From NCBI RefSeq assembly GCF_003265345.1, contig NZ_QFWW01000008.1:465760-529759 (forward strand): a stretch of DNA of 64,000 nt, read 5' to 3'. Source of the DNA: Lentzea terrae. GTDB taxonomy: Bacteria > Actinomycetota > Actinomycetes > Mycobacteriales > Pseudonocardiaceae. Below, one piece after another: positions 1 through 7,212 of this stretch. Position 1 is the stretch's first letter, and each line of letters starts with the position of its first letter. A model generated the notes under the pieces. It was not told the origin of the DNA. It did no database searches and saw only the letters and a program-made list of their open reading frames with translations. A program made the position numbers and the translations under genes.

Positions 1-621
1 GATCGGCGAGCTGACGGCCGCGACGCCGCGGTTGGTGAGGATGTTGACCTCGTGCACCCCGTGCGCGTTGAGGGCGGTCACGGCGCCTCGCGCGGTTGCG
101 CCGAAGCCGATCACGACGGCGCGCAGCCGCCGCCCGTAGTCGCCGGTCGAGCCGATGAGCTGCAGGGCGTGCAGGACCGAGCAGTAGCCGGCGAGCTCGT
201 TGTTCTTGTGGAAGACATGTAGGCCGAACGAACCGTCGGAGGTCCAGTGGTTCATCGCCTCGAAAGCGATGAGCGTCAGCCGCCGGTCAACGGCCAGCTG
301 CGTGAGCTTCTCGTCCTGGACGCAGTGCGGCCATCCCCACAGCACCTGTCTTTCCCTCAGCTCCGCGACGTCCTCGGCGAGCGGTTTGGGCAGCAGGATG
401 ACATCGCATTCTGCGATGAGCTCCGCGCGCGAGCGCAACCCGGCGACGGATGCGGCGAGTTGCTCGTCGGAGACGCCGAAGCGTTCTCCGTAGCCGTGTT
501 CGAGGTAGATCCGGTCACGAAGATCCGCGTCGATCCGAGCCAGGTGCAGCGGGTGGATGGGAAGCCGGAGTTCGTTCTCCTTGCGGGACTGTGCGATGAC
601 TCCGAGGCTGAGCTGATCCAC
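1..621 (-). CDS. Alanine dehydrogenase / N5-(carboxyethyl)ornithine synthase family protein (3' end outside window)
   Basis: The first 207 residues are visible; the gene runs off the left edge. The N-terminus (LGVIAQSRKENELRLPIHP) carries the lysine/arginine-rich KEN-R-PIHP signature of the alanine dehydrogenase/PNT N-terminal domain. A segment beginning VIGFGATARGAV starts the Rossmann NAD(P)-binding domain. These enzymes reduce an imine formed from an amine and a keto acid, or deaminate alanine. The short N-terminal spacing resembles the carboxyethylornithine synthase branch, but substrate specificity cannot be read from the fragment. The GTG start at 619-621 has an AAGGAAA-like ribosome site about 8 bases upstream and no earlier in-frame alternative looks better. 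It is co-oriented with the GNAT gene 44 bp upstream and may be its second cistron. Confidence 0.75.
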   Translation of the reverse strand, partial: MDQLSLGVIAQSRKENELRLPIHPLHLARIDADLRDRIYLEHGYGERFGVSDEQLAASVAGLRSRAELIAECDVILLPKPLAEDVAELRERQVLWGWPHCVQDEKLTQLAVDRRLTLIAFEAMNHWTSDGSFGLHVFHKNNELAGYCSVLHALQLIGSTGDYGRRLRAVVIGFGATARGAVTALNAHGVHEVNILTNRGVAAVSSPI

Positions 622-665
622 GTGTGCCCTGTTTTCCTTGATGGTGGTTTCCGCGACAGAGGGAG

Positions 666-1259
666 TCAGTCGCCACTGAGGTTGGGCGGCTGGAGTGCCG
701 TGGGTGCCGTCAGGTCGAGGTCGGCCACGCGGAGGCGGAACACCTGCAGCTCGACACCGAAGTACTTGGTGGTCTCGCCGACCCAGTGCATGCCGTTGTT
801 CCGGACGGTGGCCGCGGCGCGGGCGTTGCCGGGCCGGACGACGGCGAAGATCTCCTGGACGTCCTGGCTGAACGCCCAGGCCGCCAGCGCATGGGTGGTT
901 TCGGTGGCGTAGCCGTTGCCCCAGGCGTCGGGGCGCAGCTGCCAGCCGATCTCCAGATCCTCGTTGCCTGGCGGTAGCGGGAGCAGGATGGCGCCGCCGA
1001 TCACACGGTCGTCGGTGTTGCGTTGGATGGCCCATCGACCTGCCGGAGCAGGCAACCGGGCACCTTCGGCGCTCCACTGCTGCAGCAGCAGCCGCATGGC
1101 CGCGAGGTCTGGCACCCGGTCCATGTCGGGGCTGAGCCAGCGAGTCACCTCGGCGTGGCCGTAAACGTCCAGCGCGGCCTCTGCGTCGTCGACCAGCCAG
1201 GGCCGCAACGTCAGTCGTTCCGTGGTCAACGCGTGGGTGGTCCAGGTCGACGTGCTCAT
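666..1259 (-). CDS. GNAT family N-acetyltransferase (RimJ/RimL type)
   Basis: This is a 197-residue protein of the RimJ/RimL branch of GNAT acetyltransferases. It has the N-terminal TERLTLRPW strand, the central GGAILLPL and EIGWQLRPDAWGNGYATE segments (motif A, acetyl-CoA pyrophosphate binding) and the late NNGMHWVGE helix. Family members acetylate N-terminal alpha-amines or small-molecule amines in the cytoplasm; the substrate here is unknown. Length is normal for the family and the frame is intact. It lies immediately upstream of the alanine-dehydrogenase-family gene on the same strand. Nothing in the promoter region indicates its regulation. Confidence 0.88.
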   Translation of the reverse strand: MSTSTWTTHALTTERLTLRPWLVDDAEAALDVYGHAEVTRWLSPDMDRVPDLAAMRLLLQQWSAEGARLPAPAGRWAIQRNTDDRVIGGAILLPLPPGNEDLEIGWQLRPDAWGNGYATETTHALAAWAFSQDVQEIFAVVRPGNARAAATVRNNGMHWVGETTKYFGVELQVFRLRVADLDLTAPTALQPPNLSGD

Positions 1260-1522
1260 ATCGGTACTCCGTCCCCCGGCTGCGTGTTCTGGCCGGGTGA
1301 TGTTCGAGCAAATGGTCCGATATGGATCGTCAGGCCATTTCGGGAAGGATCAAGGAGGCTGTTGAAAAAGCGGCACTTTTGCCTCCATGTTACACGCATC
1401 ACCGGCGCGTATGAGCGAGTCCTGCCTGATCAGAAAAACCGACGAACGCTTCCTGAGAATCAGCTGTGAGGCTTTGAGCTGCAGGTTTGCCTGCTGGAGG
1501 TGTTTTTCGCGAAATTTGGCAA
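1260..1522. other. Intergenic stretch, AT-richer than surroundings
   Basis: No gene is supported here. The sequence is less GC-rich than its flanks and contains AGGCTGTTGAAAAAGCGGC near 1358, reminiscent of IS1182-type transposon ends. No partner end or transposase is visible, so the resemblance is weak. The repeat unit starting near 1523 follows directly. Confidence 0.4.
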
Positions 1523-1642
1523 CATTTCGGCCGATCATGACTGAATCGGTGTAGAGTCGAGCTGTCGAGAACATCTCGCACATGGGTGGTCAAGCTCATG
1601 TCGTGCTCGGCGAAACCTATACCGGCCGTTTTTCCGGCCGGG
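1523..1642 (+). repeat. ~120-bp dispersed repeat, copy A (inverted partner at 5563-5680)
   Basis: This segment is about 80% identical by eye to the reverse complement of 5563-5680. The most conserved block is CGAGAACATCTCGCAC, itself a short hairpin, followed by a diverged middle, then GTCGT-CTCGG-GAAACCT. It ends in a GC hairpin (CCGGCCG-ttttt-CCGGCCG), like a terminator. A GTGTAG element precedes the block in both copies. The reading frame ENISH...VVLGET is preserved in both copies, so a short peptide or the tail of an old gene is possible; a small RNA or a MITE-like element are alternatives. Confidence 0.65.
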
Positions 1643-1657
1643 GACGGGAGTCCCGGC

Positions 1658-2170
1658 ATGACGTCGGCACCCCACCTTCCCATCGCCCCAGTGGCCACTG
1701 CGGTCACCGAGCGGCCTCGTCATCCGCAACGATTGCGGTTGCGGCCGAAGGCGCCCACGACGGGGCATGTCGACGGTGCCTGGTGGCCACGTTCCCGGGA
1801 CCTCGCCGCCGAACTGCCGGCGTTGCTCGCAACGCTGGCAGTTCGGCTGGGCGACGTCCTGCGGGTCAGCTACAACCTCACCGAGTGGGACTCCGCGCCC
1901 CGCCGCATCATCAGTGGTGGCCGCCAGATCCGGCTCGACGGGTTCATCTCCAGGCCCGCGCACACCGTGGACGTGCTCGCGGCGGACAAGCGCCGTCTCA
2001 CACTGCTCGTCGTGCCGTCGCACACCGACGCGGCCGCCGCGCACCAGACCATGATGCTCGCGGCGGATCGCGACAACTCCCAGACCGTCGACGACCTGCT
2101 CGCCGCGGGTGTCAGCGTGACCACACAGATCGAAGGAATCCCAGAACAGAAGAGCAGGTGCACCTCATGA
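1658..2170 (+). CDS. DUF5994 family protein
   Basis: This is a 170-residue protein with the hallmark RLRLRPKAPTTGHVDGAWWP near the N-terminus, then SRDLAAELPALL, SYNLTEWDSAPRR and RLDGF segments typical of the actinobacterial DUF5994 family. The function of the family is not established. I chose the ATG at 1658 because the upstream in-frame extension from 1586 lies inside the repeat and lacks conserved sequence. The last codons overlap the next small gene (ATGA at 2167-2170), so the two are probably translationally coupled. A degraded relative is present at 6797-7018. Confidence 0.82.
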   Translation: MTSAPHLPIAPVATAVTERPRHPQRLRLRPKAPTTGHVDGAWWPRSRDLAAELPALLATLAVRLGDVLRVSYNLTEWDSAPRRIISGGRQIRLDGFISRPAHTVDVLAADKRRLTLLVVPSHTDAAAAHQTMMLAADRDNSQTVDDLLAAGVSVTTQIEGIPEQKSRCTS

Positions 2171-2322
2171 CCGCGTCGACCTATGTGTCCTTGTACGAGC
2201 GCAGAGTCAGGCTCGTCCAGGAAGTGCTGTCCGCGCATGCCAAACTCAGCAAGAAGGACGCACGAGGCCTCGCAGTGCACGTGCTGGGCGCGCTGGACCA
2301 CATCCCGGAGCAGGTGCGCTGA
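2167..2322 (+). CDS. Small conserved protein, DUF6307-like
   Basis: This 51-residue protein starts MTASTYVSLYERRV and ends with HVLGALDHIPEQVR. It is a helical, charged polypeptide without membrane segments or cysteines. The pattern (Y-SLYERRV-LV-VL...AR-LAVHVL-ALD-IPE-VR) matches my recollection of the small DUF6307 family, of unknown function. The ATG overlaps the stop of the DUF5994 gene by four bases, which argues for coupled translation and that it is real despite its size. No downstream partner remains intact. Confidence 0.6.
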   Translation: MTASTYVSLYERRVRLVQEVLSAHAKLSKKDARGLAVHVLGALDHIPEQVR

Positions 2323-2378
2323 TCACTGCCCCACCCCGGTCGAACAGTCCGAGCCTTCCTGCCGCCGAGGAGTTGCCT

Positions 2379-2679
2379 GTGAGCACCCGGCTGCTGCGCA
2401 TCGGGTGCACCTTCACCTAGCGCGCAGAGGTGCCGACAGGAGCGCAGCCGCGCGGCTATCGCCGGGTGCGGCAGATCGCGATCTCGTTCTGCCGGGACCT
2501 CAACATTCCGGCCCGCTACGTCTTCGGCTACCTGCCGGACCTCGACGTACCAGCCGACGGGGCAACATCGGTCGTGGCAGGGACGCCGCCGATGTCGCAA
2601 TGGCCACCACCTTCGGGGCCCATTGCTGGAGTCGATGGTCGTCCACGCCGAAGAGGACTTCGCGCCCGCCTGGCGATGA
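2379..2679 (+). pseudogene. Transglutaminase-like cysteine peptidase remnant, internally deleted and frameshifted
   Basis: A GTG at 2379 opens STRLLRIGCTFT, the start of a transglutaminase-family protein, but a TAG follows at once. The EVPTGAQPRGYRRVRQ segment then jumps directly to the catalytic region (IAISFCRDLNIPARYVFGYLPDLDVP). The usual middle, including the Cys-nucleophile lead-in, is missing. After another deletion the C-terminal part appears in two further frames (GRDAADVAMATTFGA, then LLESMVVHAEEDFAPAWR and a stop). At least two deletions, one stop and one frameshift mean that no functional product is possible. Confidence 0.85.
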
Positions 2680-2748
2680 CGCGGTGGACCCACCGCCGAG
2701 CAGCCGGTGTAGTGTGGTGCCATCAGTCATGGTTCCGAAGTACCGGTC

Positions 2749-2771
2749 GCCCGTGATCACGTGTCACGGGC
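2749..2771 (+). terminator. Hairpin before cspA
   Basis: An 8-bp perfect stem GCCCGTGA/TCACGGGC has a 7-base loop and is followed by GTTTTGCT. It lies between the transglutaminase remnant and the cold-shock gene. It could be a weak terminator for the left-hand genes or part of the structured cold-shock leader. Confidence 0.5.
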
Positions 2772-2856
2772 GTTTTGCTGTTCAGCGTCTCCGCGGCCAT
2801 GACGGATCACCTCCGGCTCCGCATCGTGCGGGTGCCGAATCATGCTTGGAGTGCAC

Positions 2857-3060
2857 ATGGCCACCGGAACCGTCAAGTGGTTCAACTCTGAAAAGGGCTT
2901 CGGCTTCATCGAGCAGGACGGCGGTGGCGCCGACGTCTTCGTGCACTACTCGAACATCGCCGCCCAGGGCTACCGCGAGCTCCAGGAAGGCCAGAAGGTC
3001 TCCTTCGAGATCACGCAGGGCCAGAAGGGCCCGCAGGCGGACAACGTCGTCCCCGCCTAG
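2857..3060 (+). CDS. cspA: Cold-shock protein, CspA family
   Basis: This is a complete 67-residue OB-fold cold-shock protein. RNP1 (KGFGFI, residues 13-18) and RNP2 (VFVHY, 27-31) are intact, with the family start [10 protein letters not shown]. It binds single-stranded RNA/DNA and acts as an RNA chaperone in the cytoplasm. The ATG at 2857 is preferred over the in-frame ATG at 2842 because GGAG sits 6 bases before it and family members begin MA-GTVKWFN. A long leader of about 90 bases lies upstream, as is usual for temperature-responsive csp genes. The convergent neighbour is a lipid desaturase, which would fit a shared cold-adaptation role. Confidence 0.96.
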   Translation: MATGTVKWFNSEKGFGFIEQDGGGADVFVHYSNIAAQGYRELQEGQKVSFEITQGQKGPQADNVVPA

Positions 3061-3070
3061 TCCGTGTTCA

Positions 3071-3090
3071 GCCGCTGGTCGACCAGCGGC
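3071..3090. repeat. Perfect 20-bp palindrome downstream of cspA
   Basis: GCCGCTGGTCGACCAGCGGC is a perfect palindrome just after the cspA stop codon and before the terminator. It could be a cruciform or a protein site; its role is unknown. Confidence 0.8.
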
Positions 3091-3107
3091 GTGCACGCAC
3101 GAACCAC

Positions 3108-3141
3108 AAAGCCCGCCGGTTGAGCCCAACCGGCGGGCTTT
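3108..3141. terminator. Bidirectional intrinsic terminator between cspA and desaturase
   Basis: A perfect 14-bp inverted repeat AAAGCCCGCCGGTT / AACCGGCGGGCTTT surrounds a 6-base loop. The A-run on one side and T-run on the other serve both convergent genes. Confidence 0.93.
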
Positions 3142-3147
3142 GCTCGT

Positions 3148-4188
3148 TCACTGTCCCGGGTGGCGTAGTGGTGACCCGGCGTCGTGCAGGTGGCGCAGTA
3201 CCTGGGCGTAGGAGCGGCGCAGGGTGGTTTTGCTGTAGGGGATGCCGTGCCGGATGCAGAAGTTCTCGACGACGGGTTGTGCGCGCCGCAGGTTCGGGCG
3301 GGGCATGTGCGGGTAGAGGTGGTGCTCGATCTGGTGGTTGAGGCCGCCGAGCAGGGCGTCGACCCAGCGGCCGCCGGTGACGTTGCGGGAGGTGAGCACC
3401 TGCTTGTGGAGGTGGTCGAGGCGCTGACCCTCGGTGATGATCGGCATTCCCTTGTGGTTGGGTGCGAAGGAACAGCCGAGGTAGACGCCCATGAGGCCTT
3501 GGTGCACGGCGATGAACACGATGGCCTTCGCCGGTGACAGCACGAGGAACAAGGCCGTCAGGTAGGCGATCATCGGCAGGATCTGGAGTGCGGCTTCGCG
3601 CCACGGGTTGCGCAGTTCGTTGCGGCACAACGCGACGAGGCCGGAGATGCGCAGCACGGCCGCCTCGGCGAGCAGCAGTGGGAAGAACAGGAATGCCTGG
3701 TGTTTGGTGATCCAGCTGTACAGGCCGCGTTTCTGGGCAGCCTGTGCGCGGCTGAACGCGAGGGCGTGGATCTCGATGTCCGGGTCGTGGTCCTCGTGGT
3801 TGGGGTTGGCGTGGTGGCGGTTGTGCTTGGCGACCCACCACTGGTAGCTGATGCCGGTGAGGCTGCCGTGCAGGTGCCCGACGACGTTGTTGTGGCGGTG
3901 GCTGCGGAAGATCTGCCGGTGCCCCGCGTCGTGGCCGATGAATGCCAGCTGTGTTGAGGCGACGGCCAGGGCGGCTGCCGTGAGCAGTTGCCACCAGGAG
4001 TCGCCCAGCAGCGCGAACGTCACGGCGATCGCGCCGAGCAGCAGCGCGTTGACCGCCATCCGCAGCAGGTAGTAGCCGCGCCGCCGATCCAGCAGGCCGG
4101 CGGCCTTGAGTTCCTTGGTGAGCCGGGCGAAGTCGCTGCCGCGAGGGCGGTCAGTCGTATCTGCCACGACGTCGTGCGTTGAGGTCAT
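3148..4188 (-). CDS. Membrane fatty-acid (acyl-lipid) desaturase
   Basis: This 346-residue integral membrane diiron desaturase introduces a double bond into acyl chains. The three histidine boxes are intact: HDAGH (residues 86-90), HNRHH (122-126) and HQIEHH (285-290). The last form, with Q before IEHH, is the front-end/delta-6-like variant. No fused cytochrome b5 domain is present, so electrons must come from a separate ferredoxin or reductase. Hydrophobic pairs lie around residues 45-85 and 165-240. It converges on cspA across a shared terminator. Regiospecificity cannot be assigned from sequence alone. Confidence 0.93.
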   Translation of the reverse strand: MTSTHDVVADTTDRPRGSDFARLTKELKAAGLLDRRRGYYLLRMAVNALLLGAIAVTFALLGDSWWQLLTAAALAVASTQLAFIGHDAGHRQIFRSHRHNNVVGHLHGSLTGISYQWWVAKHNRHHANPNHEDHDPDIEIHALAFSRAQAAQKRGLYSWITKHQAFLFFPLLLAEAAVLRISGLVALCRNELRNPWREAALQILPMIAYLTALFLVLSPAKAIVFIAVHQGLMGVYLGCSFAPNHKGMPIITEGQRLDHLHKQVLTSRNVTGGRWVDALLGGLNHQIEHHLYPHMPRPNLRRAQPVVENFCIRHGIPYSKTTLRRSYAQVLRHLHDAGSPLRHPGQ

Positions 4189-4231
4189 GTATCTGCTCCG
4201 GGTAGGTGGCTGTGTGGAGCCGTTGTGGGGT

Positions 4232-5401
4232 TCATTTCTCGGCTTCGGTGTCCAGGCCGGGTTCGTCCGGGCCGGACTCCTCGGGTTGGCTGGTGTGCAC
4301 GTCGGCGGGTGACACGTGTTCGTCGGCTTCGCTGCGCAGGGAGCGGATCGCGGAGTTGAGCACCGCCAGCAGGGGAACGGCGAGCAGTGCGCCGGCGATG
4401 CCCGCGACGAGCAGGCCTGCCGCGATGGCCAGGACCACCGCGAGTGGGTGCAGCTTCACCGCGCGTCCGAGCAGGAACGGTTGCAGGATGTGGCTTTCCA
4501 GCTGGTTCACCGCGATGACGATGATCAGGACGATCACCGCGGTCAGGGGACCGTTCGCGACGAGTGCGATGAGGACGGCGACGGCGCCGGCCACCACCGC
4601 GCCGAAGATCGGGACGAACGCGCAGATGAACACCAGCGCCGCCAACGGAACCGCCAGGGGTACGCGCAGCACGGCCAGTCCGACGCCGATGCCGATCGCG
4701 TCCACCACCGCGACTGCTCCGGTGGCGCGGACGTAGCTGACCAGTGCGGCGAGGCTGCGCCGGCCCGCGACGTCGACCCGCCTGCGGGGTCCATCGGGGA
4801 CGACGCGGATGAGGAACTGCCAGATCCGGGGTCCGTCGTAGAGCAGGAACGCGAGCGCGAACAGCACCAGCAGCATCTCGGCGAGGGTCTCGCCGACGGT
4901 CGCCGCGGTGGTGATGGCGCCCGTCGTGATACCGGACTGGTTGTCCTGCAACGTTTTCACGATCCGGTCGGCGAAGTCGCGCAGCTGCGTCTCGCTCAGC
5001 TGCAGCGGGCCGTTGACCAGCCAGCCGGAGATCGCGTCGATGCCGCGCGCCAGTTGCGCGGCCAGGTCCGGCAGGCCGTTGACGAAGGTCACCACGACGA
5101 ACGTCAGCATCCCGCCGAGCAGGAGCAGTCCGCCGACCAGCACCAGCACGGTGGCGAGGGCTCGGGGAACTCGATGTGCCATCAGGAAAGCGACGGCCGG
5201 TGCGAGCAAGGCGGCCAGCAGCAGCGCGATCGCGAGAGGCACGGCGAGTGCCGCCAGCCTGCTGAAGATGACACCGACGACGTAGAGCGCCGCGACCACG
5301 ACCAGAAAGCGCCAGCTCAACGCCGCGCTGACCCGCAGCACCGCGGGAATCGGATCCCGCGTGGGCGGCACGTCACCGCGGTCGGTGCTCACCACGTCCA
5401 C
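4232..5401 (-). CDS. AI-2E family transporter (PerM-type permease)
   Basis: This 389-residue polytopic membrane protein has about eight hydrophobic segments. It shows the family architecture: two N-terminal pairs, a periplasmic or external region near residues 110-160, then LFALAFLLYDG and a C-terminal bundle with VPIFGAVVAG and the VNQLESHILQPFLLGRAVKLHP motif. That last motif is diagnostic of AI-2E/UPF0118 permeases. Family members export small solutes or act as Na+/H+ antiporters; the autoinducer-2 label is historical. The acidic C-terminal tail is cytoplasmic. The gene is co-directional with the desaturase but separated by 43 bp. Confidence 0.93.
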   Translation of the reverse strand: MDVVSTDRGDVPPTRDPIPAVLRVSAALSWRFLVVVAALYVVGVIFSRLAALAVPLAIALLLAALLAPAVAFLMAHRVPRALATVLVLVGGLLLLGGMLTFVVVTFVNGLPDLAAQLARGIDAISGWLVNGPLQLSETQLRDFADRIVKTLQDNQSGITTGAITTAATVGETLAEMLLVLFALAFLLYDGPRIWQFLIRVVPDGPRRRVDVAGRRSLAALVSYVRATGAVAVVDAIGIGVGLAVLRVPLAVPLAALVFICAFVPIFGAVVAGAVAVLIALVANGPLTAVIVLIIVIAVNQLESHILQPFLLGRAVKLHPLAVVLAIAAGLLVAGIAGALLAVPLLAVLNSAIRSLRSEADEHVSPADVHTSQPEESGPDEPGLDTEAEK

Positions 5402-5972
5402 ACCTCCGGTGTCGATTTCCGACGCCGGGGTCTGGGGTCATCGGTGTGTCGGCAGGTGTCCGCCTGCCTCTGCTCGGAGTTCCCTGCCACGCCGGTCACA
5501 AACCCTGCTGTGCTGCAGGCGCACTTCTCACTCTCGGGGCTGTGGTATCCAGCTGACTCGGCCGGAGAAAACGGCCGGTTCAGGTTTCACCGAGTACGAC
5601 CTGGGTTAGGCCGCTCAGGTGCGAGATGTTCTCGGAAAAATCAACCCTACACCCTTCCGCTCCTGATCGGCTGAAATATCTCGCGTTGATTGTGTCGTCG
5701 GCAGGCGCCTGCGAAGCGTCAAGCGCACCGCCGCCGGTCGGCTCGTTCGCGCTGCTAGATGCCGCTGTGGCGGGTTGGATGCGGGATTGCCTGTGCTCCT
5801 CGGCGACCCAAGGGCTGTCATCGCCGGATTCTCATATGAATTTCAGGTGATAGGGCGCGCGGGTGATATAGAGTATGCGAAAGAGATATTTCGACGTTTT
5901 CAGATCTGCGGCTGAGACCAGCTCCCCGCCCGCAGGGCAGGCAGTTCGTCTTGGTCATGAGGAGAGATTTCA
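5402..5972. other. Intergenic region containing repeat copy B and an AT-rich leader
   Basis: The left part (5402-5562) shows no gene. Repeat copy B occupies 5563-5680. The stretch 5830-5930 is notably AT-rich for this genome (GGTGATATAGAGTATGCGAAAGAG) and probably carries the promoter of the HPF-like gene. I could not define its -35 box. Confidence 0.5.
5563..5680 (-). repeat. ~120-bp dispersed repeat, copy B (inverted relative to 1523-1642)
   Basis: On the minus strand it reads through GCCGATCA, GGTGTAG, CGAGAACATCTCGCAC, GTCGTACTCGGTGAAACCT and a terminal CCGGCCG hairpin, in the same order as copy A. By eye about 80% of positions match. Here the frame ENISHLSGLTQVVLGET ends in TGA. The two copies bracket a 4-kb block in inverted orientation. 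Confidence 0.65.
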
Positions 5973-5999
5973 GTGAGCACCGTCAGCGACAACGCATGA
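5973..5999 (+). CDS. Possible 8-codon leader peptide
   Basis: A strong AGGAGA ribosome site at 5960-5965 is followed by GTG at 5973, encoding MSTVSDNA and TGA. That stop overlaps the ATG of the HPF-like gene (ATGA at 5996-5999). The well-placed ribosome site belongs to this mini-ORF and not to the downstream ATG. Translational coupling or attenuation is therefore plausible. It is inferred from sequence only. Confidence 0.35.
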   Translation: MSTVSDNA

Positions 6000-6379
6000 A
6001 CGCAACTCCCGAAGATGCTTCAGTGATCGCACAGCGCCTGCACCTCGCCAGCGGCTTCCACTCGTCGGAACGCGACTGGGTCGTGGATCGCCTGGCGGCG
6101 CTCGGTTCGCGTCTGCGGTCATACCGCGACGACGAGATCGAACTGGAGATCAGCCTCAAGGACCGCAAGGGCGCCGAGCAGCGCGTCATGCTGCAGTGCT
6201 GGATCAACCACGGCCATCGGCTGCACCTCGTTGCCACCTCGGCCCAGCGAGAGCTTCCCGCGGCGCTCAACGAGGTCCGCGACGAACTGATCCGTCAGGT
6301 CGGCGAGACCAAGACTCGTACCGAGCCGCGCAGCAACCGCGCGCTGCGGTCCGTCCCGACACTGCCCGAAATCGGCTAG
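5996..6379 (+). CDS. HPF/RaiA (S30AE)-like ribosome-associated protein
   Basis: This is a protein of about 127 residues with a single S30AE-like domain: a helix with SSERDWVVDRLAALGSRL, then EIELEISLKDRKGAEQRVMLQCWI, HRLHLVATS and a C-terminal helix ALNEVRDELIRQVGETKTR. This beta-alpha-beta-beta-beta-alpha order is that of ribosome hibernation factors, which sit in the decoding channel of the 30S subunit. The C-terminal dimerisation domain of long HPF is absent and the tail is short. An in-frame upstream start (5957) is possible but has no good ribosome site. Similar divergent stand-alone domains are common in actinomycetes and their role is less certain. Confidence 0.7.
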   Translation: MNATPEDASVIAQRLHLASGFHSSERDWVVDRLAALGSRLRSYRDDEIELEISLKDRKGAEQRVMLQCWINHGHRLHLVATSAQRELPAALNEVRDELIRQVGETKTRTEPRSNRALRSVPTLPEIG

Positions 6380-6796
6380 CGGCGCTGGCGCCGGTCGGTC
6401 CGGCAACGCCTCGACACGAAGGCGCCTGATCGGGATGTGCCATCGAGTGCCTGTGAGGCGAGCAGGCCTGGGCGAGGCACTTCCGCAACACGACAGCTTG
6501 GTGGACGAACTCGATTTGATCCCTGCTCGCGATCCCGGTCGTGCTCGTACTCGGCTGCGCGGCTTCGTCCGCCGGGTGCCCTCCACCAACGCTCCACAAT
6601 GGACGGCAAGGAGAAGGCGGTGTTGCTGCCCGGCGTTGTCGTTCGCCGCGGCGTTGACCTCCTCGGACCTTCCCGCAGCTGGAGCGGCGTAGGATGGAGT
6701 CAACGGAAGGCACGTCGTAGCACCGGCGGTCAAGCTGATGCCGCCTTGGGCGCACCACGAGACCCGGCTGGTTCAGCTGGAGGCGGGAGCACCGAG
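6380..6796. other. No supported gene
   Basis: Several open frames exist on both strands but none shows family motifs, a plausible ribosome site or consistent codon bias. I see no recognisable element here. Confidence 0.5.
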
Positions 6797-7018
6797 ATGA
6801 TCTCGGACCTGCTCTGCACTACTGCGGCGTCGACCGTGCAACACGGTCTGAGGTTGCCGCTGAAGCCGGATGCGATGTCCGACAGGCACTTCGCCGGGAG
6901 CTGGCGACCGCTGTCGACCGACCCGGCCATCGATGTCCCCTCGCTCGTCATTCCGGATTCCGGCCAAGCGGCCCTGGTGACACCGGAGTCTCCCTCAAGA
7001 CCGGCTCCCGGCTCGTAG
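6797..7018 (+). pseudogene. Degenerate DUF5994-like fragment
   Basis: An ATG at 6797 opens a 73-residue frame containing LRLPLKPDAMSDRHFAGSWR followed by STDPAIDVPSLV. This lines up with the DUF5994 signature (RL-LKP-A....G-W-P-S-D...ELPALL) seen intact at 1658-2170. The GAWWP core is altered to GSWRP and the rest of the domain is missing, so this is either a truncated paralogue or a short, diverged gene. No downstream continuation was found in other frames. Confidence 0.5.
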
Positions 7019-7212
7019 GGACGTCGAAGTCTTCCTGGTCGGTGCCACTCAACCGCTCGAGGTCGTCAGGACCGCGCGACGACATGGCCGAACCAACGCT
7101 GCGTGCTCCTGACTCGCGAACGCGATGGCCAGCGCCTACCGACCGCCGCGGCCACAAGGGAGAGCCCGGATCTGATCACGCGCCGGTCGTGGCGCCCTTC
7201 CCACTCGCCTGA

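Noticed and set aside
1260..1522. Complete IS1182 element from the AGGCTGTTGAAAAAG sequence
   Set aside because: Only one end-like motif is visible and no transposase or opposite end was found.
4316..5674. 452-codon plus-strand open frame
   Set aside because: It is antisense to the AI-2E permease, is full of Asp/Gln/Arg low-complexity sequence typical of high-GC shadow frames, and shows no family motif.
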